In this document: positions 16,481-23,482 of the stretch, one piece after another
Position numbering within the stretch: the first letter of the stretch is position 1
Layout of the letters: every line of letters starts with the position of its first letter
Source of the DNA: Flavobacterium salilacus subsp. salilacus
GTDB lineage: Bacteria; Bacteroidota; Bacteroidia; Flavobacteriales; Flavobacteriaceae
Assembly (NCBI RefSeq): GCF_004634195.1
Contig: NZ_SKBP01000002.1
Coordinates: 62,001 to 126,000 of the forward strand
Length of the DNA: 64,000 nucleotides
Direction: 5' to 3'
Program-made: the position numbers and the translations under genes
The notes under the pieces: model-generated
Database searches by the model: none
What the model was told of the DNA's origin: nothing
Seen by the model: the letters and a program-made list of their open reading frames with translations, nothing else

Positions 16481-17551
16481 ATGAAAAATATTTTATTACT
16501 GCTGAGCGTGTTTTTTATACTGTCCTGCAATTCTGATGATAACAATACTCCTGCTGTGGAAGGAGAAACGGAAGAAATGTATTTTCCGGATAATAATACG
16601 GATGTTTGGGAAACAAAATCACTTACCGAGCTTGGATGGGACGAGAGTGCCAAAAATGAATTGTTTACTTTTTTGGAAACAAAAAACAGTAAATCGTTTA
16701 TGGTACTGGTAAACGGGCGTATAGTAATAGAAGAATATTTTAATGGGCATACGGCTACTACCCCTTGGTATTGGGCAAGTGCCGGTAAAACGCTTACCAC
16801 TGCCCTAACAGGTATAGCCGAGCAGGAGAACTACTTGGATATTGATAATAAAGTAAGCGATTATTTGGGTACAGGATGGACAAGTGCATCTCTTGAAAAA
16901 GAAAACCTTATAACATGCAAACATTTACTTACCATGACATCGGGACTTGATGACAGCTTGGGAGATGATGTATCACCCGCTAACTTGCAATATATAGCCG
17001 ATGCAGGCACACGGTGGGCATACCACAATGTATATGTAAAACTGCAAGATGTTGTTGCTGAAGCTACCGGGCAAAGCTGGAGCAACTATTTTGACAGTAA
17101 GCTAAAAAACCCAACAGGAATGACAGGCGCATGGATACAAACGGGCGACCTTAGCGTGTACTGGAGTACTACAAGAAGTATGGCACGTTTTGGGTTACTC
17201 GCCCTCAATAATGGTAAATGGAAAGAGAACCAAATAATAAACAGCAACTATTTTGCAAATGCTGTTACACCTTCGCAAAATATTAATAAAGGATACGGTT
17301 ACTTGTGGTGGATAAACGGGGAACAAAGCTACCACCTGCCCCAATCGCAATTTGAATTTTCGGGTAGCATTATCCCTGACGGTTCTGATGATATGTATAT
17401 GGCTTTGGGTAAAAACGACCAAAAGATTTATGTAATCCCCTCTAAGAAAATGGTTATTATCCGCATGGGCGAAGCTGCTGATGGAGAAAACTTTGCGCTA
17501 TCAGGATTCGATAATGACCTATGGGTAAAAATAAATGCGATGATAAATTAA
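16481..17551 (+). CDS. Serine hydrolase lipoprotein (beta-lactamase class C/PBP4* fold)
   Basis: A 356-residue lipoprotein (lipobox FILSC, Cys16) of the serine beta-lactamase-like superfamily. The catalytic motifs are S100-A-G-K103 (SxxK) in YWASAGKTLTT and Y181-H-N183 (YxN). The KTG-like third motif is not sharp; it may lie within FEFSGSIIPDG. Such proteins are usually esterases or D-amino-acid peptidases rather than antibiotic hydrolases; the substrate is unknown. It is expected to be anchored in the periplasm or at the cell surface. It is a single gene, with no clear -7 box. Confidence 0.82.
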   Translation: MKNILLLLSVFFILSCNSDDNNTPAVEGETEEMYFPDNNTDVWETKSLTELGWDESAKNELFTFLETKNSKSFMVLVNGRIVIEEYFNGHTATTPWYWASAGKTLTTALTGIAEQENYLDIDNKVSDYLGTGWTSASLEKENLITCKHLLTMTSGLDDSLGDDVSPANLQYIADAGTRWAYHNVYVKLQDVVAEATGQSWSNYFDSKLKNPTGMTGAWIQTGDLSVYWSTTRSMARFGLLALNNGKWKENQIINSNYFANAVTPSQNINKGYGYLWWINGEQSYHLPQSQFEFSGSIIPDGSDDMYMALGKNDQKIYVIPSKKMVIIRMGEAADGENFALSGFDNDLWVKINAMIN

Positions 17552-17596
17552 AACCAAGTCTTTTTTATCATCGCAGGATTATATTTATCAACTACA

Positions 17597-17905
17597 TTAT
17601 TTTATAAAATATTGGCGAAAGTGCTCATCTGCCAAAGCAGGAATAATGAATGTCAATGCAAGAAAAGCAATTATAACCCAAAAAAATCTTTCGGTTACTA
17701 TGTAAAGGATAGAAAGTAATATTGCAAACACATAAATACCTGTAAGTAAAACTGTATAATCGTAAATGCCTTCTAATATAGACCTTGGAATAAGTGGGTT
17801 GTCAAGATTATAACTTGTTTGAAAATAGGAAGCCCAAAGAGTAATAATTTTGAGCAGAAAAATACCCGCCATTACTAAAACGAATATTTTTCTTTTCCCA
17901 TTCAT
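17597..17905 (-). CDS. Small integral membrane protein
   Basis: A 102-residue protein with three predicted hydrophobic segments, at about residues 7-24, 50-70 and 72-92. There are no recognisable motifs, and I do not know the family. The gene is eight bases downstream of the ftsY start on the same strand in transcription order reversed, that is, ftsY (17914-18867) precedes it in the transcript, so it is probably co-transcribed with ftsY. Gene status rests on length, hydrophobic pattern and tight spacing. Confidence 0.65.
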   Translation of the reverse strand: MNGKRKIFVLVMAGIFLLKIITLWASYFQTSYNLDNPLIPRSILEGIYDYTVLLTGIYVFAILLSILYIVTERFFWVIIAFLALTFIIPALADEHFRQYFIK

Positions 17906-17913
17906 AATATTTA

Positions 17914-18867
17914 TTACTTAAAGAATGAATCTACAAACTCATATTTGTTGAATACCTGTAAATCTTCAATTCCTTCACCAACGCCAATATACTTCACAGG
18001 AATTTGAAACTGATCTGATATCCCTATTACTACACCGCCTTTAGCAGTACCGTCAAGTTTGGTAACCGCCAGTGATGTAACCTCTGTGGCTGCGGTAAAC
18101 TGCTTAGCTTGTTCAAAAGCATTTTGCCCTGTAGAACCATCAAGCACCAGCAATACGTCATGCGGAGCATCGCCTATTACTTTTTGCATTACTCTTTTTA
18201 CTTTAGTAAGCTCATTCATAAGGTTCACTTTGTTGTGCAACCTTCCGGCGGTATCAATAATTACTACATCAGCATCTTGCTTTACCGCTGAATGCAATGT
18301 GTCAAATGCTACCGAGGCCGGGTCGCTGCCCATCTGTTGCCTTACAATAGGCACGCCTACCCTGTCTGCCCATACCTGCAACTGGTCTATAGCTGCCGCC
18401 CTAAAGGTATCGGCTGCACCAAGTACTACCTTGTACCCTGCTTTTTTAAACTGATAGGCAAGTTTACCAATGGTAGTAGTTTTACCTACGCCATTTACGC
18501 CTACAACCATAAGTACATATGGTTTTTTATCCGCAGGGATTTCAAAATCAGTTGCTTCTCCTGAATTGGTCTCTGAAAGCAATGCTGCAATTTCCTCTCT
18601 TAATATTTGGTTTAATTCATCTGTACCCAAATATTTATCACGAGATACGCGCTCTTCAATGCGCTCAATAATTTTTAGTGTAGTATTAACACCAACATCC
18701 GAAGATACCAGTACTTCCTCTAAATTATCAAGTACTTCATCATCTACTTTGGATTTTCCCGCTACGGCTTTAGAAAGTTTCGAAAAAAAAGAACTTTTTG
18801 TTTTTTCAAGCCCCTTATCCAACGTTTCTTTCTTTTCCGATGAAAATATTTTTTTAAAGAAATTCAT
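17914..18867 (-). CDS. ftsY: Signal recognition particle receptor FtsY
   Basis: The SRP receptor GTPase that docks ribosome-SRP complexes to the inner membrane for co-translational insertion. The 317-residue form has a short basic N-terminus instead of the long acidic A domain, an N domain (about residues 25-95) and the G domain with P-loop GVNGVGKTTTIGKLA, DTFRAAAIDQL, DTAGR and TKLDGTAKGG. A near -7 box (TACCCTTG at 18897-18890) lies between ftsY and the terminator at 18911, so it is probably transcribed separately from the ribosomal gene cluster. Confidence 0.95.
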   Translation of the reverse strand: MNFFKKIFSSEKKETLDKGLEKTKSSFFSKLSKAVAGKSKVDDEVLDNLEEVLVSSDVGVNTTLKIIERIEERVSRDKYLGTDELNQILREEIAALLSETNSGEATDFEIPADKKPYVLMVVGVNGVGKTTTIGKLAYQFKKAGYKVVLGAADTFRAAAIDQLQVWADRVGVPIVRQQMGSDPASVAFDTLHSAVKQDADVVIIDTAGRLHNKVNLMNELTKVKRVMQKVIGDAPHDVLLVLDGSTGQNAFEQAKQFTAATEVTSLAVTKLDGTAKGGVVIGISDQFQIPVKYIGVGEGIEDLQVFNKYEFVDSFFK

Positions 18868-18910
18868 ATTATAAATAGTGTGTTTTTTCCAAGGGTAAAT
18901 ATAGAAAATA

Positions 18911-18945
18911 AAAAAGCTACTTTCTTTAACGGAAAGTAGCTTTTC
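18911..18945 (-). terminator. Intrinsic terminator after the rpmB-rpmG-DUF4295 cluster
   Basis: A long stem with arms AAAAGCTACTTTC and GAAAGTAGCTTTT, a short loop and a T run in the minus-strand direction. It separates the ribosomal cluster from ftsY. Confidence 0.85.
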
Positions 18946-18963
18946 TATATATGTTGGGGATTA

Positions 18964-19116
18964 TTATTTCTTCTTAAGAAAATTATCCACTTCTTCAGGA
19001 GCCATCACGCTCTCAACAAAAGTATAAGCACCTGTTTTAGGTGATTTTACCATTTTGATAGCTTTGGTTAACCTCTTTGAAGATGTTTGTAACGTTGCTA
19101 CGGTTTTCTTTGCCAT
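18964..19116 (-). CDS. DUF4295 small basic protein, ribosome-linked by context
   Basis: A 50-residue lysine-rich protein beginning MAKKTVATLQTSSKRL and ending FLKKK, recognised as DUF4295, a family confined to Bacteroidota. The gene is too short for usual length cut-offs but begins 11 bases after rpmG and ends before a terminator. The size, strong basic charge and fixed position behind rpmB and rpmG argue for a ribosomal or ribosome-associated role; this is inference from context. Confidence 0.85.
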   Translation of the reverse strand: MAKKTVATLQTSSKRLTKAIKMVKSPKTGAYTFVESVMAPEEVDNFLKKK

Positions 19117-19127
19117 GACTCAATAAA

Positions 19128-19310
19128 TTATTTGATTTCTTTATGAACAGTCACTCTCTTCAAGATCGGATTAAACTTTTTAATCTCTAATCTGTCCGGA
19201 GTATTTTTCTTGTTTTTAGTAGTGATATACCTTGAAGTACCCGGTACACCGGAAGCTTTGTGCTCAGTACACTCTAAAATTACCTGGATTCTATTGCCTT
19301 TCTTTGCCAT
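19128..19310 (-). CDS. rpmG: 50S ribosomal protein L33
   Basis: A 60-residue protein of the large ribosomal subunit with [39 protein letters not shown] (split motif near residues 24-44) and a basic C-terminus. The zinc-binding cysteine pairs of the C+ form are absent (only one Cys is seen), so this is the zinc-independent form. It lies 27 bases after rpmB. Confidence 0.97.
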   Translation of the reverse strand: MAKKGNRIQVILECTEHKASGVPGTSRYITTKNKKNTPDRLEIKKFNPILKRVTVHKEIK

Positions 19311-19337
19311 TTTTACTAATATATTATTTAGTGCGGA

Positions 19338-19574
19338 TTATTTAATAAATCCTTTTGCTTTAGCTTCTTTCAAAACTGCAGCAATACCATTTTTGTTAAT
19401 CGTTTTGATAGTAGAAGCGGCTACTCTAAGAGTTATCCACCTGTCTTCTTCAGGAAGATAAAAACGCTTCTTCACTAAGTTTACACTAAACTTTCTCTTA
19501 GTCTTGTTCATTGCGTGGGAAACATTATTTCCTACCATCGCTTTTTTACCTGTAAGGGCACAAACTCTTGACAT
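19338..19574 (-). CDS. rpmB: 50S ribosomal protein L28
   Basis: A 78-residue large-subunit protein: [20 protein letters not shown] is the classic L28 N-terminus and [15 protein letters not shown] the conserved middle. It is the first gene of the rpmB-rpmG-DUF4295 cluster. A near match to the -7 box (TTTCTTTG, 19620-19613) is 38 bases upstream. Confidence 0.97.
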   Translation of the reverse strand: MSRVCALTGKKAMVGNNVSHAMNKTKRKFSVNLVKKRFYLPEEDRWITLRVAASTIKTINKNGIAAVLKEAKAKGFIK

Positions 19575-19653
19575 TATATTTCGCTTTTATATCGTTATTC
19601 AAAATCAGGGTGCAAAGAAACGAAAAAGAAATATATTACACAAACATAATCAG

Positions 19654-20901
19654 TTAGTTTTTTAAAATTTCTTTATAAATTTTCTCCAGTGCTTTATTAA
19701 CTGCCCTGTCTATTACTTTTTCGCGTGGTTGCCCTAGTTTAAACTCTTCGCTATAAACTCCTCCGGGTGTTGCAAACCCTATAAAAACAGTGCCTACATC
19801 GGCGCTGCCTTCTTCTTTTGTGGGACCTGCATTTCCTGTTGTGGCAAGTGCATAATCAGTACCAAAAAGAGCTTTGGCGCTTGCTGCCATAGCCTGTGCA
19901 ACTTCGGCACTTACCACATCATTTTTATCTATAAAATCTTTATCAATACCCAGCAAAGCAACCTTACTTTCTATGGAGTAAGTTACCACTCCGCCTCCAA
20001 AATAGTTAGATGCTCCGGGAGCAGCGGTAAGTACCTGGGCAAGTTTACCACCTGTACAGCTCTCGGCCACCGCTATGGTTTTCTTTTGTTCTGTAAGTAG
20101 CTTACCTACTACTACTTCAAGCGTTTCATCTTCTTCATACCCCACAATAATATCGCCTATAAGGGCTTTTAGTTTTTCTGCTTCGGCAGCAATACCGGTA
20201 AGCAAAATAAGCTCATCTATTCCTCTGGCGCTAAGCCGTAAGCGCACTCTGCCCGGACTTGGCAGGTATGCCAGTTTTATATAATCCGGCAGGTTATTTT
20301 CCCAATCTTCTATACGTTCGGCTACAATACTTTCTCCCTGTCCGTATGTAAGTATTGTTTTGTGCAGTATATAGGGGCGTTTGTATTTGGCTATCAATCT
20401 TGGCAATACCTCTTTTACCATAATCTCTTTCATTTCATAGGGTACGCCCGGAAGGGATATAAATACGGTTCCTTCCTTTTCCATCCACATGCCGGGTGCT
20501 GTACCCACATTGTTAAACAGTACTGTGCTTCGTGATGGTACAAGAGCCTGGTCTTTGTTCATTTGCGAGGCTGCGCGTTGCAATACCTGCTCTATAAGTG
20601 TTACAACATGGGTGAGTACTTCCTGATTAATAACCAGCTCGTCATCAAAATACTCGCAAAGTGTTTTTTTGGTAATGTCGTCTTTTGTAGGTCCTAATCC
20701 GCCTGTAATAATTACAACTTCTACATGGTTTTGTAATGTGGAAAGTGTATTGAGTATATGCTGCCTTTCATCACTTACCGATCGCATTTCATAAACTCCT
20801 ATTCCTATTTTATCTAAAGCCTTGGCAATATACCCCGAGTTAGTATCTGTTATCTGCCCAATGAGTATTTCGTCGCCTACCGTTACAATGGCTGCTCTCA
20901 T
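19654..20901 (-). CDS. cinA: CinA-family nicotinamide-nucleotide amidase
   Basis: A 415-residue two-domain protein. The N-terminal MoaB/MogA-like domain (about 1-170) contains [20 protein letters not shown] and [11 protein letters not shown]; the C-terminal amidohydrolase domain (about 255-415) contains [20 protein letters not shown] and TTGNAGPT. The latter deamidates nicotinamide mononucleotide for NAD recycling; full-length proteins may also have ADP-ribose pyrophosphatase activity. It is the last gene of an operon with the exonuclease, FAH and Hpt genes, eight bases after Hpt. Confidence 0.93.
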   Translation of the reverse strand: MRAAIVTVGDEILIGQITDTNSGYIAKALDKIGIGVYEMRSVSDERQHILNTLSTLQNHVEVVIITGGLGPTKDDITKKTLCEYFDDELVINQEVLTHVVTLIEQVLQRAASQMNKDQALVPSRSTVLFNNVGTAPGMWMEKEGTVFISLPGVPYEMKEIMVKEVLPRLIAKYKRPYILHKTILTYGQGESIVAERIEDWENNLPDYIKLAYLPSPGRVRLRLSARGIDELILLTGIAAEAEKLKALIGDIIVGYEEDETLEVVVGKLLTEQKKTIAVAESCTGGKLAQVLTAAPGASNYFGGGVVTYSIESKVALLGIDKDFIDKNDVVSAEVAQAMAASAKALFGTDYALATTGNAGPTKEEGSADVGTVFIGFATPGGVYSEEFKLGQPREKVIDRAVNKALEKIYKEILKN

Positions 20902-20909
20902 ATTGTATT

Positions 20910-21254
20910 TTAAAGATTAAAATCTTTTTTAAGTTCTTTGATGGTGAGGCTTACATAATCTTTCAGATTCTTGACTACCTCTTTTATCTCTTTCTTTTTC
21001 CCTTCTGCTCTTGTCCATTCTTCTATTGTCAAAACATCATGATAGGCAATATCCATGCCCAACAAATCAAGCGTAGGCTTTATTTTATGGGCAGCATAAT
21101 ATACTTTTTTATGATTCTTTTCTTTTAAACCTTCTTTTATATTTTGTATTTCCACAGGTACTTCTTCTATAAATAAAATCACTATCTGCTTTGCGAAATC
21201 TACATCATTGTCAGAAATCGCATATACTTTCGATAAGTTATAATTTAAAGCCAT
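20910..21254 (-). CDS. Histidine phosphotransfer (Hpt) domain protein
   Basis: A stand-alone 114-residue Hpt protein that would relay phosphate between receiver domains. The phosphorylatable histidine is in [16 protein letters not shown] (about residue 56). The helical pattern covers the whole protein. No cognate kinase is adjacent; the gene is embedded in a metabolic operon between FAH and cinA, with a one-base TAATG overlap with FAH, so the partner must be elsewhere in the genome. Confidence 0.85.
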   Translation of the reverse strand: MALNYNLSKVYAISDNDVDFAKQIVILFIEEVPVEIQNIKEGLKEKNHKKVYYAAHKIKPTLDLLGMDIAYHDVLTIEEWTRAEGKKKEIKEVVKNLKDYVSLTIKELKKDFNL

Positions 21255-21865
21255 TATTTTACTTGTATCCTAAATAATTTTCTCCCTTCTAAATACCCTT
21301 CCAGCACATCATTATGGTTTACTTTTGCCACACCTTTTGGAGTACCTGTAAAAATGATATCGCCTTTTTTCAGTGTAAAGTATTGTGATACATAGGCAAT
21401 AAGCTCATCTATTTTCCATAGCATTTGCTGTGTATTTCCTGTTTGTACCACACTATCATTATTGGTTAATTTAAAATTAAGATTATTTACATCTCTTAAT
21501 TCTGATTTACTTATAAATTGACCTACTACGGCAGAACCGTCAAATGCTTTTGCTTTTTCCCAAGGCAAGCCCTTTTCTTTCAGTTTAGCCTGAAGGTCGC
21601 GCGCTGTAAAATCGATACCCAACCCTATTTCATCATAATACTTATGGGCAAACTTGGCATCTATATATTTTCCTACTTTATGTATTTTTACGAGCACCTC
21701 TACTTCATGGTGTACATCATTACTAAACTCCGGTATTACAAACGGAAATTTTTTGAGCACTACAGCCGTTTCGGGCTTCATGAAAATAACGGGCTCATCC
21801 GGTCGTTCGTTTTGCAATTCGCTTATATGGTCGGCATAATTCCTACCTATACAAATAATCTTCAT
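21254..21865 (-). CDS. Fumarylacetoacetate hydrolase family protein
   Basis: A 203-residue FAH-fold enzyme with the N-terminal signature MKIICIGRNYADHI, FMKPETAVV, the metal ligand segment HHEVEVLVKI (E-x-E type) and IIFTGTPKGV near the C-terminus. Related short members are oxaloacetate tautomerases or decarboxylases, or acylpyruvases; the exact substrate cannot be told from sequence. It is cytoplasmic. The gene starts 18 bases after the exonuclease stop in the same operon. Confidence 0.88.
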   Translation of the reverse strand: MKIICIGRNYADHISELQNERPDEPVIFMKPETAVVLKKFPFVIPEFSNDVHHEVEVLVKIHKVGKYIDAKFAHKYYDEIGLGIDFTARDLQAKLKEKGLPWEKAKAFDGSAVVGQFISKSELRDVNNLNFKLTNNDSVVQTGNTQQMLWKIDELIAYVSQYFTLKKGDIIFTGTPKGVAKVNHNDVLEGYLEGRKLFRIQVK

Positions 21866-21883
21866 CTTTATGCTCGAATTCGT

Positions 21884-22660
21884 TTATGCTAATTTATTAT
21901 TCAATTTTCGCAGCTTTATAGCCGTCAGCACTTTTTTAGTATAAAGCGGAAAATCAGCATTTTGCATCCAACCATAATATCCGGGTTCTTCCTCCAGCAC
22001 TTTTTCTACTTTAGCTCCTTTATTTTTACCAAAGCTAAATATTTCGTCGCCATCTTTATCAAGTGTAATAAACCCTGCAAAATCTACTGCTATCTTTCGG
22101 GTAGTAAATTCTGAAAGTGCTTTAATATCATTGGGCAAATCATCATAACGGTCGAGTTGCGATTTCAGTATCTCGTATGTAGCGTTGGTATCTGCTTCGG
22201 CACTGTGGGCATTTTCTAATGTTTCCCCACAATAAAATTTATAAGCCGCACTAAGGGTACGCTCTTCTTTTTTATGAAAAATGGTCTGTACATCTACCGA
22301 AACACGGTTTTTCATATCAAAATCAACTCCGGCACGAAGTAGTTCTTCCGCCAGTAGCGGAATATCAAATCTGTCCGAATTATATCCTCCCAAATCAGCG
22401 TCTTTCATCATATTATACACTTGGGCAGACAGTTCTTTAAAAGTAGGTTCATTAGCTACTTTTTCATCAGTAATACCATGAAACGCTGTTGTTTCGGGCG
22501 GTATCGGTCGTTCGGGGTTTACAAGCCACGTCCTGCTCTCTTTATTGCCGTTAGGATATACCTTTAGTATCGAGATTTCAACAATTCTGTCTTTAGTAAT
22601 ATCAGTACCCGTCGTTTCAAGATCAAAAAAGCAAATGGGTCTGCGTAGTTTAAGTTCCAT
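21884..22660 (-). CDS. DEDDh 3'-5' exonuclease (DnaQ-like)
   Basis: A 258-residue exonuclease of the DNA polymerase III epsilon superfamily. The catalytic set is visible: FDLETTGTD (D-x-E), YNSDRFDIPLL, and H-x4-D in AHSAEADTN. A C-terminal domain of about 80 residues (near GFITLDKDGDEIFSFGKNKG) is typical of the Bacteroidota exonuclease with the small additional domain. It may act in proofreading or RNA/DNA trimming. It is the first gene of the four-gene operon running to cinA, and has a perfect -7 box at 22687-22680. Confidence 0.9.
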   Translation of the reverse strand: MELKLRRPICFFDLETTGTDITKDRIVEISILKVYPNGNKESRTWLVNPERPIPPETTAFHGITDEKVANEPTFKELSAQVYNMMKDADLGGYNSDRFDIPLLAEELLRAGVDFDMKNRVSVDVQTIFHKKEERTLSAAYKFYCGETLENAHSAEADTNATYEILKSQLDRYDDLPNDIKALSEFTTRKIAVDFAGFITLDKDGDEIFSFGKNKGAKVEKVLEEEPGYYGWMQNADFPLYTKKVLTAIKLRKLNNKLA

Positions 22661-22679
22661 ATCTAATATTGTATAATTA

Positions 22680-22687
22680 CAAATATA
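22680..22687 (-). promoter_or_regulatory. -7 box of exonuclease-FAH-Hpt-cinA operon
   Basis: The minus strand reads TATATTTG, perfect for TAnnTTTG, 19 bases before the ATG at 22660. Confidence 0.55.
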
Positions 22688-22758
22688 GCCTTAGAATATT
22701 TTAAAAAGAAACGGTATCAGTAATTTATTATCGTTTTGCACAGTAGTACCAAAAAACG

Positions 22759-23403
22759 CTACTCATCACAATCCCACACAAAATCGGCAACCGGATATTG
22801 TTTTTTTACATAATCAAAATGCCACCATTCATTATCATATGGGGTAAAGCCCGCCCGAATCATAATTTTACGGAGCAATTTTCTGTTTTTTTTAGCTCCT
22901 TTAGAAATGGCTTGTGCAGCGTAATGCGAAAGTTCTGAGAAATCGTCAAACTCATTACCCATATCCAATAAATTCCCCTCCTCGTCAGCCAAAGCTATAT
23001 CTACCGCCAATCCTCTGTTGTGATTAGAGCCTTTACCCGGCTTGGCTACATAGCGCGGATTGTTTACTATTTCATACATTTTGTATTGAAACTGGTAAGG
23101 GCGGTAACAATCATAAATAACCAGTTTAAGGTTTCTTCTTTTAGCCAATCGGTTAGCATTATTCAACGCTTCGGCTGCTTCGGGACGTAAAAAACAGCGC
23201 GCACACGGGTAAATTTTTTGGTGCATAAAGTTAGCCGTATCAGCATACGCCATTTTATTTATAACATCAACACTGTCAAAACGTATTTCACTCCACTCTG
23301 TAGAAACAGAATCGACTATAGCGATATAAGGCTCCACAGGTACAGCGGATCTTCTGGGAGCATTCCCTATACTGAGCAGAATAAATATCCAATGAAAATC
23401 CAT
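22759..23403 (-). CDS. M15 family metallopeptidase (D-Ala-D-Ala dipeptidase, VanX-like)
   Basis: A 214-residue zinc peptidase. The ligands are visible: SNHNRGLAVDI (SxHxxGxAxD) and EWWHFDY (E-x-x-H), with the RPYQ motif before them. VanX/DdpX enzymes cleave D-alanyl-D-alanine in the periplasm or cytoplasm. A weak N-terminal hydrophobic segment (MDFHWIFILLSIG) suggests export. The frame is open to 23424, but a TAnnTTTG box at 23429-23422 covers that start, so the ATG at 23403 is used. Resistance to glycopeptides is not implied, since VanH/VanA partners are absent. Confidence 0.85.
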   Translation of the reverse strand: MDFHWIFILLSIGNAPRRSAVPVEPYIAIVDSVSTEWSEIRFDSVDVINKMAYADTANFMHQKIYPCARCFLRPEAAEALNNANRLAKRRNLKLVIYDCYRPYQFQYKMYEIVNNPRYVAKPGKGSNHNRGLAVDIALADEEGNLLDMGNEFDDFSELSHYAAQAISKGAKKNRKLLRKIMIRAGFTPYDNEWWHFDYVKKQYPVADFVWDCDE

Positions 23404-23421
23404 AATTACGTTTTTGTTATT

Positions 23422-23429
23422 CAAATATA
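23422..23429 (-). promoter_or_regulatory. -7 box of M15 peptidase promoter
   Basis: The minus strand reads TATATTTG, a perfect match, 19 bases before the ATG at 23403. Confidence 0.5.
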
Positions 23430-23433
23430 GCCA

Positions 23434-23466
23434 TAAAAAAGCCTGCTATTTAAGCAGGCTTTTTGT
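23434..23466 (-). terminator. Intrinsic terminator after the T9SS lectin gene
   Basis: A stem AAAAAGCCTGC/GCAGGCTTTTT with a seven-base loop and a T run on the minus strand; it also bears A/T runs for the other direction. Confidence 0.87.
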
Positions 23467-23482
23467 TTTATATAGTAAATCA

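Noticed and set aside
16481-17551. Serine hydrolase as a class C beta-lactamase
   Set aside because: It has SxxK and YxN but no clear KTG motif, and is a lipoprotein; such proteins are mostly esterases or peptidases.
18059-18454. A 131-codon plus-strand frame
   Set aside because: Antisense to ftsY, no family features; amino acid composition (Ser/Thr/Cys rich) is typical of shadow frames in this composition.
22759-23403. M15 peptidase as a VanX vancomycin-resistance determinant
   Set aside because: No vanH, vanA or two-component genes are near; lone M15 dipeptidases are common cell-wall or scavenging enzymes.
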